Origin: Spirochaetaceae bacterium
GTDB lineage: Bacteria > Spirochaetota > Spirochaetia > SZUA-6 > Bin103
Reading direction: 5' to 3'
DNA length: 48,097 bases
Assembly: GCA_028821475.1 (NCBI GenBank)
Contig: JAPPGB010000086.1
Coordinates: 118,896 to 166,992 of the forward strand
Shown here: in pieces, positions 32,268-40,415 of the stretch
Layout of the letters: each line of letters starts with the position of its first letter
How positions within the stretch are numbered: the first letter of the stretch is position 1
Made by a program: the position numbers and the translations under genes
Notes under the pieces: generated by a model
What the model was told of the DNA's origin: nothing
The model's database searches: none
The model's input: only the letters and a program-made list of their open reading frames with translations

Positions 32268-33752
32268 CTACCGAGGATCGTGCACGTAGGGCCAGCTCCG
32301 GCCGCCACGGCCGGCGAGGTGCTGCACCTCGCTGGCCACCAGGGCCGCGCCCAGACGGTGGATCAGGTGGTCGCGCCGGGCGGCGCGGCGGCGGTCGGCC
32401 CACAGGTTGGCGGTCTCGCCCGGATCTTCCTCCATGTCGTACAGCTCGCCCTCGGGATCGCTGCGCGCCGCCGGGTCCTGGTACAGCGTGAGCTTGTAGC
32501 GGCCGTCGTGGAACATGGAGGCGTAGATCGGCGGATCCCAGAACTGCTGGCCGGGGCCGATGCCGGAGTTGCGGTACAGGGTGATGGCATGATCGCGGCG
32601 CTCCGGGTAGTCGGCGCCGGCGCGGGCCAAGGCGGCCAGGTCCATCGACTGCGGCATCAGCGCCGCCACGCCGGCGGGCGGCATGCCGGCGGCGCGCAGC
32701 AGGGTGGCCGCCAGGTCGTGCGGCTGCACCAGGTCGGGCAGCCGGCTGCCGGCCAGCTCCCCCTCCGGCAGGCGCAGGATCATCGGCACCCGGGTGCCGG
32801 GATCGTAGAAGAAGGCGCCCTTCGCGATCAGTTCCAGGTCGCCGATCATGTCGCCGTGGTCCGACACGAACAGCACCAGCGTGTCGCGCGCCAGGCCGCG
32901 CCGCTCCAGTTCGGCCAAGATGCGCCCGACCTGCTGGTCCATGAAGGCGATCGACGCCAGGTAGCCGTGACGGATCGCTTCGATGTCGCGGCGCCGCGGG
33001 TCGGCCGCCCTGCCCTGCCCGGCGTGGAACAGCGCCCGCTCGCGCGCCACGCCGCCGGGAACCGGCTCATGGGCCGCGGTGAGGGGCTGCACCGGCGCCA
33101 TCCGTGAGCGGTCCACCAGGTCGCCGGCGGCGAGCGGGTAGTCGAAGTAGGGTCCGTGCGGATCGAACAGGCTGACGTTGAGGAAGAACGGCCGCCCCGG
33201 TTCGCGCTCCTCCAGGAAGGCGATTGCCCGCTCCGCCGCCCAAGTGCTGAAGTGCGCCTCCGCCGGGTGATGGTCCTGTGAACCGGTCAGCAGCCGGTCC
33301 AGGAACTCGGGATGGCGTTCGCGCAGCCACGCGGCGTGGGCGTTGAACGGCGAGTCCAGGTGCACCTGCGGATCGATACTCCACTCGTAGCTCTCGAAGC
33401 CGTCGTGCGGGTGGCGCCGGGTGCACTCCACCGCGCGACCGGACACGTGCAGCTTGCCGACCAGGGCGGTCTGGTAGCCGAGGCGCGCCAGGTGCTCCGG
33501 CAGCAGCACCTGGTCGTCGGGCAGAGTGTCGTGAATGCCGTACACGCCGTGCCCGGCGGGCAGCCTGCCGGTCAGCATGCAGGCGCGGCTCGGCGTGCAG
33601 ATCGGCACGTTCACGTAGCAGCGCTCGAACACCACGCCGCCGGCGGCCAGGCCGTCCAGCGCCGGAGTGGGGATGGCGGTGCCGCCGTAGCAGCCCAGGG
33701 TGTCCCAGCGCTGCTGATCGCTCATCAGGAGCAGGATGTTGGGTCGATTCAT
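32268..33752 (-). CDS. Type I sulfatase (formylglycine-dependent)
   Basis: A 494-residue cytoplasmic sulfatase. Cys52 in ICTPSRACMLTGRLP matches the C-x-P-S-R formylglycine signature. Asp12 in LLLMSDQQRWDTLGCYG, and the DHG in FVSDHGDMIGDLELIAKG, are metal ligands. No signal peptide. Length and the MSDQQRxDxLxxYG start fit choline-sulfatase-like and mucin/polysaccharide-desulfating S1 families, but substrate is open. It is a second sulfatase of a family different from the one at 11713. TTGACA at 33792-33787 on the minus strand could be a -35 box, though the -10 match is poor. Confidence 0.88.
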   Translation of the reverse strand: MNRPNILLLMSDQQRWDTLGCYGGTAIPTPALDGLAAGGVVFERCYVNVPICTPSRACMLTGRLPAGHGVYGIHDTLPDDQVLLPEHLARLGYQTALVGKLHVSGRAVECTRRHPHDGFESYEWSIDPQVHLDSPFNAHAAWLRERHPEFLDRLLTGSQDHHPAEAHFSTWAAERAIAFLEEREPGRPFFLNVSLFDPHGPYFDYPLAAGDLVDRSRMAPVQPLTAAHEPVPGGVARERALFHAGQGRAADPRRRDIEAIRHGYLASIAFMDQQVGRILAELERRGLARDTLVLFVSDHGDMIGDLELIAKGAFFYDPGTRVPMILRLPEGELAGSRLPDLVQPHDLAATLLRAAGMPPAGVAALMPQSMDLAALARAGADYPERRDHAITLYRNSGIGPGQQFWDPPIYASMFHDGRYKLTLYQDPAARSDPEGELYDMEEDPGETANLWADRRRAARRDHLIHRLGAALVASEVQHLAGRGGRSWPYVHDPR

Positions 33753-34201
33753 CGCTACCCCGGAGGCTGCCCGAGAGACTCGGCGATGTCAAAGTGCCCT
33801 AATCGGCATGGCCCGGTACGTCCGGAGCACGGAGTTGCCCGGACGTGCGCGATGAGTCTGTCCGGACCGCCGCCACTTCCTGACCGGCTGCGGCTCCGGC
33901 ACCGCTCCGGCCTGCCGCGACCGCGCGCGGGTCCGCGGCGCCGGCGCCCGCGTCGGGCGGCCCGCATTCCAAGTTGCGCGGGGCGCATGCCGAGCCGGTG
34001 CATCGAGCCTGCCCCACTCGTCGCGCCGCCGGCGCAGGTGCCGGGCCGCCCTTGCCCGGCTCTTCCCGGTTCCGCGGCGGCGAACCGGCGCGCTCGACCG
34101 TGCCGGCCCCCTGCGGTGGATGCACCGCACAAGGAGCGGCAGCCGGCGCCGGCATGGCCGTGGGTGCGGGTGTGGTATTATTCCGCGCCTCCCGCATCAC
34201 C
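33753..34201. other. 449-base gene-free interval
   Basis: Very GC-rich stretch between divergent sulfatase and methyltransferase genes. Open frames exist on both strands, but their translations are Ala/Pro/Arg/Gly-rich with no recognisable motif. The only signals I can support are a -35-like TTGACA for the sulfatase and the extended -10 box of the methyltransferase gene at 34176-34181. Nothing else seen. Confidence 0.6.
34176..34181 (+). promoter_or_regulatory. Extended -10 box of the methyltransferase gene
   Basis: TATTAT preceded by TGG, giving the extended-type TGNTATTAT at 34173-34181, 20 bases before the ATG at 34202. The -35 position shows no good match. Confidence 0.5.
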
Positions 34202-35026
34202 ATGACCCAAGGCACCGCACACGTACGCGACATCGCCGGAGAATCGTGGGATCCCGCGCAGTACCTCAAGTTCTCCGATCACCGCCTGCGGCCGGCCCTC
34301 GACCTGGTGGCGCGGGTGCCGCTGGCCGCGCCGCGGCGCGTCTACGACCTCGGCTGCGGCAACGGCCACATTACCCGCCTGCTCGCCGACCGCTGGCCTG
34401 CCGCCGACCTGGTGGGGATGGACAACTCGCCGCAGATGCTGGCCAAGGCGCGGGCGACCCCGTCCCGCGTGCGCTGGGAGCAGGGCGACCTGGCGGACTG
34501 GCAACCCGCCGCGACCCCGTCGCTGCTGTTCTCCAACGCCGTCGTCCAATGGCTGCCCGATCATGCCACCCTCATTCCGCGCCTCTGGTCGCTGCTGCCG
34601 GCCGGCGGCTGCCTGGCGGTGCAGGCGCCGCTGAGCTGGGACCAGCCATCCCACCGCCTGATGCGGGAGACCCTCGCCGACGGCGGCGCCGGCGGCTCCC
34701 GGCTCGGCAACGACCGGTTGCGGCAGGCGGCAAACAACCGCTGGCTGCACGAACCCGGCTTCTACTACGACCTGCTGGCACCCGGCGCCGCCCACATCGA
34801 AGTGTGGACCACCGAGTACCTGCACGCCCTCACCGGCGCCGACCCGGTGCTGGAGTGGGTCACCGGCACCAGCCTGCGCCCGTTCCTGACCGGCCTCGGC
34901 GACGCCGACCGCGCCGCCTACCTCGCCGAGTACCGCAGACGGCTCCGGGACGCGTATCCGCGGCGCGGCGACGGCATCACCCTGTACCCGTTCCGCCGCC
35001 TGTTCTTCGTCGCCGTCCGCCGCTGA
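34202..35026 (+). CDS. Class I methyltransferase, trans-aconitate methyltransferase-like
   Basis: A 274-residue S-adenosylmethionine-dependent methyltransferase. VYDLGCGNGHITRLLADRWP is motif I and LVGMDNSPQMLAKARATP motif II. The run of residues around FSNAVVQWLPDHATLIPRLW and LLPAGGCLAVQAP matches the Tam family almost throughout, as does the C-terminal FYYDLLAPGAAHIEVWTTEY. Tam enzymes methyl-esterify trans-aconitate, a stress by-product of the citric acid cycle. A longer in-frame stretch upstream (to 33974) lacks similarity and overlaps the GC-rich gap, so the ATG at 34202 is taken; no SD is obvious. Neighbours do not add information. Confidence 0.88.
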   Translation: MTQGTAHVRDIAGESWDPAQYLKFSDHRLRPALDLVARVPLAAPRRVYDLGCGNGHITRLLADRWPAADLVGMDNSPQMLAKARATPSRVRWEQGDLADWQPAATPSLLFSNAVVQWLPDHATLIPRLWSLLPAGGCLAVQAPLSWDQPSHRLMRETLADGGAGGSRLGNDRLRQAANNRWLHEPGFYYDLLAPGAAHIEVWTTEYLHALTGADPVLEWVTGTSLRPFLTGLGDADRAAYLAEYRRRLRDAYPRRGDGITLYPFRRLFFVAVRR

Positions 35027-35258
35027 CCCTTCGCCTGACGCGAAGCACTGGTGTCTCGGCGTCGAAGGTGCTTCGCGGCCGACCCGCGCCCCCGCACTTG
35101 TACCCCCCGGCTGCCATGATGCGGGAGGTGCGGCGCCCCGCGACCCCATTCCAGGGCGTCCCGGGCGACGGTGCCGACCGCCACCGCCTGCTGCCCTGGG
35201 TGCGACGCCCTCGCGGGCCGGAGCGTCGCGGGTGCTCCCCTTGAAACTTGCAGTCGGC

Positions 35259-35264
35259 TACAAT
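35259..35264 (+). promoter_or_regulatory. -10 box of the YbaK-like gene (nearly leaderless)
   Basis: TACAAT ends 12 bases before the ATG at 35277. There is no SD between box and start, so the message is probably leaderless or has a leader of a few bases. Confidence 0.45.
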
Positions 35265-35276
35265 GCGCGCCGATAC

Positions 35277-35774
35277 ATGGCAAGAATGAAGGGGCCTGAC
35301 CGCGTGCGCGCCGCGCTTGAGGCGGCCGGGCTGCGATGCACGATCCACACTCTGCCGGGCTCGACCCGCACCGCCGTAGAGGCGGCGGCGGCTGTGGGCT
35401 GCTCGGTGGCGGAGATCGCCAAGACGCTGGTGTTTCGCGGCGGTGACCGCGCCGTGGTCGCCATCATGAGCGGCGACAATCGGCTCGATACCGGCAAGCT
35501 CGCGGCGGCGCTCGGCGAACCGGTGGGGCGTGCGGATGCCGACTTCGTGCGTGCGGCCACCGGGTTTGCCATCGGCGGCGTCCCTCCCCTCGGTTACGCC
35601 GCTCCGGTCGACGTGTTCATGGATGCCGACCTGTTCCGTTTCGCGGAGGTGTGGGCCGCGGGCGGCAGCCCGTTCAGCGTGTTCCCGGTCGCGCCCGCCC
35701 GCCTGCGCGGCGTGAGCGGGGCGAAGGTGGTGGACCTCAAGGTCGATCCCGAGGAGGATAGCGAACGGTGCTGA
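35277..35774 (+). CDS. YbaK/ProX-type aminoacyl-tRNA deacylase
   Basis: A 165-residue trans-editing domain. VGCSVAEIAKTLVFRGGDRA carries the conserved catalytic Lys, and FAIGGVPPLGYAAPVDVFMD carries the GGVxP loop. SPFSVFPVAPARLRGVSGA is the standard end. Family members hydrolyse mischarged tRNAs (Cys-tRNA-Pro or Ala-tRNA-Pro). No SD is found, and a TACAAT promoter element stands close upstream. The last seven bases overlap the start of the aldo/keto reductase gene, which has its own strong SD within this gene. Confidence 0.88.
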   Translation: MARMKGPDRVRAALEAAGLRCTIHTLPGSTRTAVEAAAAVGCSVAEIAKTLVFRGGDRAVVAIMSGDNRLDTGKLAAALGEPVGRADADFVRAATGFAIGGVPPLGYAAPVDVFMDADLFRFAEVWAAGGSPFSVFPVAPARLRGVSGAKVVDLKVDPEEDSERC

Positions 35775-36793
35775 AGCGTGTTCAACTTGGCAGCGGCCTG
35801 ACCGTATCGCGCCTGTGCCTGGGCACCATGAACTTCGGGCAGCCGGGCCAGGGAAGCCAGGGCGACTGGGCGCTCGACCCGGACCAGGCCCGGGCGATCA
35901 TGGGGAGCGCAATCGACAACGGCCTGTTCTACTTCGATTGTGCCGACGTCTATGGCCTCGGTACCTGCGAGACGGTGGTGGGCCGGCTCCTCAGAGACCT
36001 GCTGCAGCGCGACGAGTACGTGCTGCAGACCAAGGTTGCCATGCCGATGGGTCAGGGCGCGAACAAGGGCGGCCTGTCGCGCAAGCACATCATGGAGGGA
36101 ATCGACGCGAGCCTCCGCCGGCTGGGCCACGACTACGTCGACGTGCTGGTGATCCACCGCCATCCGCACAGCGTGGCGGGATTCCCGGCGGTGCCGATCG
36201 AGGAGACGCTGGAGGCGTTGCACGACGTGGTGCGCGCCGGCAAGGCGCTCTACCTGGCCGCCTCGTCGATGTTCGCCTGGCAGTTCGCGGAGTTGCAGCT
36301 CACCGCCAGAATGCACGGCTGGACCCGGTTCGTGGCCATGCAGAACCACTACAACCTGCTCTACCGGGAAGAAGAACGCGAAATGAACCCCTACTGCGTC
36401 CGGAACAACGTCGCTCTCACCCCCTGGTCGCCGCTCGCGCGCGGCGTGCTCACCGGCTCCTACCGGGGCGGATTCGACCGAGGCTCGACCACCCGCTCCC
36501 ACGGGAGCGATCAGGCGCGCAGCGAAATGCTGTACGGCGGCCAGAGCGCCTTCCAGATCGCCGACCGCGTCGCGGAGGTCGCGCGCAAGCACGGCGCATC
36601 GCCTGCCCAGGTCAGCATCGCCTGGCTGCTCGGCAAGCCGGGAATCGCCGCTCCCGTGGTCGGCGTCTCGCGGGCCGCCCAACTTGAGGACTTGGTCGCC
36701 GGAACCTCCGTCACGCTGGCCGCGGAAGACATCGACTACCTGGAGGAGCTGTACGAGCCGCAGATCAATCTCCTGTCGACCGGCTCATCGTGA
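35768..36793 (+). CDS. Aldo/keto reductase
   Basis: A 341-residue NADPH-dependent reductase with TIM-barrel fold. The catalytic tetrad appears as Asp in YFDCADVYGLGTCET (with the Tyr), Lys in LQTKVAMPMGQ, and His in DVLVIHRHPHSVAG. The C-terminal cofactor region PLARGVLTGSYRGGF and APVVGVSRAAQLEDL is complete. Oxidises or reduces small aldehydes, ketones or sugars; substrate unknown. The GTG at 35768 is selected because GAGGAGGA lies about 7 bases upstream and no ATG occurs near the natural start. It overlaps the deacylase gene and is probably co-translated. Confidence 0.9.
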   Translation: MLKRVQLGSGLTVSRLCLGTMNFGQPGQGSQGDWALDPDQARAIMGSAIDNGLFYFDCADVYGLGTCETVVGRLLRDLLQRDEYVLQTKVAMPMGQGANKGGLSRKHIMEGIDASLRRLGHDYVDVLVIHRHPHSVAGFPAVPIEETLEALHDVVRAGKALYLAASSMFAWQFAELQLTARMHGWTRFVAMQNHYNLLYREEEREMNPYCVRNNVALTPWSPLARGVLTGSYRGGFDRGSTTRSHGSDQARSEMLYGGQSAFQIADRVAEVARKHGASPAQVSIAWLLGKPGIAAPVVGVSRAAQLEDLVAGTSVTLAAEDIDYLEELYEPQINLLSTGSS

Positions 36794-36803
36794 GGTACCA
36801 CAT

Positions 36804-37646
36804 ATGGATCTGACGCGCCTTGCGCGCTTCCCACCCTGGCAGTGGCCACCGGACATCGGGAGCACCTTGCTTGAGGTTCTCCGCGACCGGACGGCAAATG
36901 AATCGGAACACCTCCTGGCCGCCGAAATGGCCGGCGAGATCGTGGCCATCAACGACGACCTCGCCGGCGGCCTGCTGTCGATCGTCGGCGACGCCGCCGC
37001 CTCAGAGGAGCTGCGCGCCCGGGCGGCGCTGTCGCTCGGACCGGTCCTGGAGCAGATGGACACGGACAGCATCGGCGACCTGCCCGGCCTCGACGACGAT
37101 TCGTTCGACGCCCCGCCGATCTCCGAGCACACGTTCCACAGAATCCAGCAATCGCTCCACGCCCGCTACCTTGAGGATGACATCCCGAAGGAAGTGCGGC
37201 GCCGCATCCTGGAATCCTCGGTGCGCGCTCCCGCCGACTGGCACCGGGACGCGATCCGAAAGGCGTACTCCGGCGGCGACCGCGACTGGCGGCTCACCGC
37301 GGTGTTCGCAATGCGGTTCGTGAGCGGCTTCGACGATGAAATAGTCGCCTCGCTCGACGACCCGGATGAAGAGGTCAGTTATGAAGCGGTGAACGCCGCC
37401 GGCGCTTGGGAAGTCGACGCCGCCTGGCCGCACGTATCCGCCCTGCTCACCGCGCCCGCCACCGACAAGGTGCTCCTGCTCGCCGCCATCGAAGCGGCCG
37501 GCGCCATCCGTCCACGGGAGGCGGAGCCGCTGCTCGCCGAACTGATCGATTCCGACGACACCGACATCGCCGACGCCGCCGACAACGCCATGATGATGGC
37601 CACGTCCCCGTTCGACGACGACTTCGACGACGAATCCGAACTGTGA
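36804..37646 (+). CDS. HEAT-repeat domain protein
   Basis: A 280-residue all-helical protein. Repeated amphipathic helix pairs include ARAALSLGPVLEQ, DRDWRLTAVFAMRFVSGFDD, and then DEEVSYEAVNAAGAW with DKVLLLAAIEAAGAI and DIADAADNAMMMA, typical of HEAT/PBS-type scaffolds. It ends in an acidic tail (DDDFDDESEL). HEAT proteins serve as protein-protein platforms; no catalytic residue is seen. Start ATG at 36804, 10 bases after the reductase stop, with GAGG 8 bases upstream, so it is probably co-transcribed with the reductase. A frame from 36684 is overlap only. Confidence 0.75.
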   Translation: MDLTRLARFPPWQWPPDIGSTLLEVLRDRTANESEHLLAAEMAGEIVAINDDLAGGLLSIVGDAAASEELRARAALSLGPVLEQMDTDSIGDLPGLDDDSFDAPPISEHTFHRIQQSLHARYLEDDIPKEVRRRILESSVRAPADWHRDAIRKAYSGGDRDWRLTAVFAMRFVSGFDDEIVASLDDPDEEVSYEAVNAAGAWEVDAAWPHVSALLTAPATDKVLLLAAIEAAGAIRPREAEPLLAELIDSDDTDIADAADNAMMMATSPFDDDFDDESEL

Positions 37647-37763
37647 CCGCCAACCGGTCAACAAGCACGGAAGCCGAGGTGATAGCCGTTACCGTTACTT
37701 GCTCCGACGACATCACCCCGAGCGAGCCGAGGCACCCCGGCCGCGTAGGGTATCTGTTTTCAT

Positions 37764-37961
37764 CTACGTAGTGCCTCGGATGGAGGGGATGCCGAGCTGC
37801 TTGCAGATCCGTTCTGCCGTGTAGTCATGCACTTCGCGGTGGCGCGGGATGGAGGTTCGGCGACCGTTGACGGGATTCTCCCATATCGAATGATCGCTGC
37901 CCTCGCGCACGAATTGACAACCGTGAACGCGCAGATGCCGAAGAAGATCCCGACGTTTCAA
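37764..37961 (-). CDS. hicA: HicA mRNA-interferase toxin
   Basis: A 65-residue double-stranded-RNA-binding-fold toxin. MKRRDLLRHLRVHGCQFVRE, then GSDHSIWENP containing the catalytic His, and TSIPRHREVHDYTAERICKQ complete the HicA pattern. HicA cleaves mRNA and tmRNA when free. Its ATG overlaps the stop of hicB by four bases (ATGA). The size and motifs are complete, so the toxin appears intact. Confidence 0.85.
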   Translation of the reverse strand: MKRRDLLRHLRVHGCQFVREGSDHSIWENPVNGRRTSIPRHREVHDYTAERICKQLGIPSIRGTT

Positions 37962-38242
37962 GACGAAGAGTCTTGGGCCACCATAGTAACGCGCGACGTT
38001 GCTTGAAGCAGGAGGTAGATCGGCTCTTCCAGGTCGGAGTCGAGATCCGTCGCGTCCGCGTTCGCCGGCGGTAACGGTTCACCCCGTTCGATGTTGAGTT
38101 CAGCCATGTCTACCAGGGCGCTCGACAGCAACTGCCGCGCTTCGTCCAGATCGGGCCCCCAACTGATGACACCCGGAAAGTCCAGCACCTCCGCGTGGAC
38201 CCCGTTGTCCAGGAACTTGTACATCGCCTTGTAGACCAGCAT
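37958..38242 (-). CDS. hicB: HicB antitoxin
   Basis: A 94-residue antitoxin for the overlapping hicA. The partially degraded RNase-H-like fold is visible as AMYKFLDNGVHAEVLDFPGV, then GPDLDEARQLLSSALVDMAE and RGEPLPPANA. The C-terminus shows no obvious RHH DNA-binding motif. Start at 38242 is chosen on length; an internal ATG at 38224 is possible. Order hicB then hicA is the less common arrangement. The start lies only 33 bases from the divergent P450 start, so their promoters must overlap. Confidence 0.8.
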   Translation of the reverse strand: MLVYKAMYKFLDNGVHAEVLDFPGVISWGPDLDEARQLLSSALVDMAELNIERGEPLPPANADATDLDSDLEEPIYLLLQATSRVTMVAQDSSS

Positions 38243-38275
38243 AGACGACAGCTACGATACCACAGGAGTCGGTGG

Positions 38276-39502
38276 GTGGCGACGAATGAACCGATGGCCG
38301 AGCTGGACTTCTACGACCCCGGGTTTCTGGCGGATCCGTATCCGGCTCTCGGGCGGGTGCGGGAGGCGACGCCGATCTTCCGCAACGAACAGACCGGGCA
38401 GTGGATGCTGACCCGGTTCGCCGACGTGAACGAGACGCTGCGCGACCGTCGACTGGGCCGCGTCTACCACCACCGCTACAGCCATTCCGAACTGGGCCAG
38501 CCGGAGCCTGACCCGCGCTGGGCCTCCTTCCATCAGCATGAGCGCTGGTCGCTGCTGAGCCTGGAGCCGCCCGACCACACCCGCATCCGCAAGCTCGTCT
38601 CCAAGGTGTTCACCTCCCGCTCGGTGACCCGGATCGGTCCGGTGATCGCCGCGCTGTCCCGGGTGCTGATCGATCATTGCCGTGAGATGGGGACGTTCGA
38701 CCTGCTGGCCGACTATGCGCAGCGCTACTCGGTGGCGGTGGTCGGCGAGGTGCTGGGCGTGCCGCGCGCCGACACGCAGCGGCTGCTGGACTGGTCGCAC
38801 GCCATCGTCAAGATGTACGAGCTGTCGGCGTCCGACGAGTTGAAGACGCGAGCCAACACCGCGGCCGGCGAGTTCATCGACTACACCCGGGAGCTGATCG
38901 CCCACAAGCGACGCTCACCCGACGAGCGGCTGGTCTCGCAACTCGTCCAGGTTTCCGAGGATGGCGAGCGGCTCAGCGACGACGAGATCGTGTCCACCAC
39001 GATGGTGCTGCTGGAGGCGGGCCACGAGGCCACCGTCAACACCATGGGGAACGGCATGAAGGCGCTCCTGGAGCACCGCGACCAGTGGCGCCGCCTCGTC
39101 GCCGGCGAGGTGGACGCCGCCACCGCGGTGGAGGAGCTGCTGCGCTGGGACTCGCCGCTGCAGATGTTCGCCCGCTGGGTGCTGGAGCCGGGCGTGCAGG
39201 TCGCCGGCCAGCCGCTGCCGGTCGGCGATCAGGTGGCGATGCTGTTCGGCTCGGCCCAGCGCGACCCGCGCCGCTTCGACCACCCCGACCGCTTCGACGT
39301 GGCGCGCGGCGACCCCACCCACATCGGCTTCGGCGGCGGCATCCACTTCTGCGTCGGCGCCCCCCTCGCCCGCCACGAACTGGCCATCGCCCTCGCCGAC
39401 CTGGTGGCCAACTTCCCCGACATCGAACTCGCCGCCGAACCCGTCTACCACCCCACCTTCGTCATCCGCGGCCTCACCGAACTCCGCCTCACGACTGCTT
39501 GA
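38276..39502 (+). CDS. Cytochrome P450
   Basis: A 408-residue soluble bacterial P450. The heme-thiolate motif is FGGGIHFCVGAPLARHE; the I-helix reads LLEAGHEATVNTMGNGM, with Ala in the usual position and Thr one residue on; the ExxR of the K-helix is in AVEELLRWDSPLQ. SLEPPDHTRIRKLVSKVF is the conserved C-helix region. It would insert oxygen using an unseen ferredoxin/reductase pair; no partner is adjacent. The GTG at 38276 has AGGAG 7 bases upstream and is preferred to the ATG at 38294; a frame extending to 38195 crosses hicB. Substrate unknown. Confidence 0.92.
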   Translation: MATNEPMAELDFYDPGFLADPYPALGRVREATPIFRNEQTGQWMLTRFADVNETLRDRRLGRVYHHRYSHSELGQPEPDPRWASFHQHERWSLLSLEPPDHTRIRKLVSKVFTSRSVTRIGPVIAALSRVLIDHCREMGTFDLLADYAQRYSVAVVGEVLGVPRADTQRLLDWSHAIVKMYELSASDELKTRANTAAGEFIDYTRELIAHKRRSPDERLVSQLVQVSEDGERLSDDEIVSTTMVLLEAGHEATVNTMGNGMKALLEHRDQWRRLVAGEVDAATAVEELLRWDSPLQMFARWVLEPGVQVAGQPLPVGDQVAMLFGSAQRDPRRFDHPDRFDVARGDPTHIGFGGGIHFCVGAPLARHELAIALADLVANFPDIELAAEPVYHPTFVIRGLTELRLTTA

Positions 39503-39535
39503 CGCTCTGCGATTGGTCGCAGGATCGTAGAGCAC

Positions 39536-39835
39536 ATGAAGATGATCCCTTCACGCACACTCGCCGCCCGCCCCGGGAGGGTCTGGGAGGACCTTGAGCG
39601 CGAGGGCGTGATCGTGATCACCAAGGACGGGTTGCCTCGCAGCATCATGGTCCCGACCAGCGACGCAACGCTGTTGGAGGACATACAGGAATTGGTGTTC
39701 GCGCGGGCGCGAAGGGCAGTGCGAGAGATTCGGTCTCGGGCTCGTGCCGGCGGTACGGACGGACTGAGCAGCGCGGATATCGATCGGGAGATCACGGAGG
39801 TGCGCCGCTCGCGGACGCGCAAAGACGGCACTTGA
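39536..39835 (+). CDS. Phd/YefM-like antitoxin
   Basis: A 99-residue antitoxin for the overlapping PIN toxin. MIPSRTLAARPGRVWEDLER then GVIVITKDGLPRSIMVPTSD match the Phd N-terminal DNA-binding fold. The C-terminal half (RRAVREIRSRARAGGTDG, then SSADIDREITEVRRSRTR) is a charged helical toxin-binding arm. The TTG of the toxin overlaps its stop (TTGA). It should repress the operon promoter. Confidence 0.75.
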   Translation: MKMIPSRTLAARPGRVWEDLEREGVIVITKDGLPRSIMVPTSDATLLEDIQELVFARARRAVREIRSRARAGGTDGLSSADIDREITEVRRSRTRKDGT

Positions 39836-40278
39836 GCGACGCTCCGGTCTGGGTGCTGGACACGAACGTCCTGGTTTCCGGCCTCCTGTCGCCATTCGGG
39901 CCGCCTGGGCGTCTCGTCGATGCACTGCTCGCCAGGAACCTCACGATTGCAGTCGACGATCGCATCGAGGCCGAGTACCGCGACGTCCTCGCACGGCCCA
40001 AACTTCTCATACCTGCAGTCCGGCGCGCCGCGGTTCAGGCAATCTTCGGATTTCAAGCACACGTAACCGCGCTTCCGTGGTCCGGTTCGCCACTACCCGA
40101 CCCGGATGACACGATGTTCCTGGAGGTAGCGCTTCAGACCTCCGCGCCGACGCTGGTTACGGGGAATCCGAGCCACTTCCCGGCTACCTGTCGAGGGCCG
40201 GTGTTGGTGTGGTCACCGCGCGACGCCTGGGAACGGTTCATCGCCATAGGGGTGCCCGGCTCTCGAACCGGGCACTAG
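39832..40278 (+). CDS. PIN-family toxin (COG1569)
   Basis: A 148-residue PIN-domain ribonuclease of the group labelled putative toxin component, PIN family. WVLDTNVLVSGLLSPFGPPG supplies the first Asp, ALLARNLTIAVDDRIEAEYR the Glu region, and LPDPDDTMFLEVALQTSAPT the later acidic pair. LVTGNPSHFP replaces the usual TxNxxDF motif. The start is TTG at 39832, overlapping the antitoxin stop by four bases; an ATG nearby is absent. The pair looks intact and is unrelated in position to the broken relative at 4735. Confidence 0.8.
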   Translation: MSDAPVWVLDTNVLVSGLLSPFGPPGRLVDALLARNLTIAVDDRIEAEYRDVLARPKLLIPAVRRAAVQAIFGFQAHVTALPWSGSPLPDPDDTMFLEVALQTSAPTLVTGNPSHFPATCRGPVLVWSPRDAWERFIAIGVPGSRTGH

Positions 40279-40364
40279 TCGTTGGAGCCGTTGGAGGGGG
40301 ACTCGCCGACAGACTTCCTGGCTACAAATCCGTTGCCAACCGATCCGTAGTCACGTTGGCGGCG

Positions 40365-40400
40365 GACGGCGGAGGTCCGCCATGACGCTCCGCCGCCGTC
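40365..40400. terminator. GC-rich stem-loop between convergent genes
   Basis: GACGGCGGAG (40365-40374) can pair with CTCCGCCGCCGTC (40388-40400) with a three-base bulge. It lies between the stop of the PIN toxin at 40278 and the stop of amt at 40416, so it could serve both. No U-run is present. The rest of 40279-40415 is featureless. Confidence 0.35.
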
Positions 40401-40415
40401 AGAATCGCGCCCCGG

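Noticed and set aside
33755-34205. Open frames on both strands between sulfatase and methyltransferase
   Set aside because: Ala/Pro/Arg/Gly-rich, overlapping each other, with no start signal or family resemblance.
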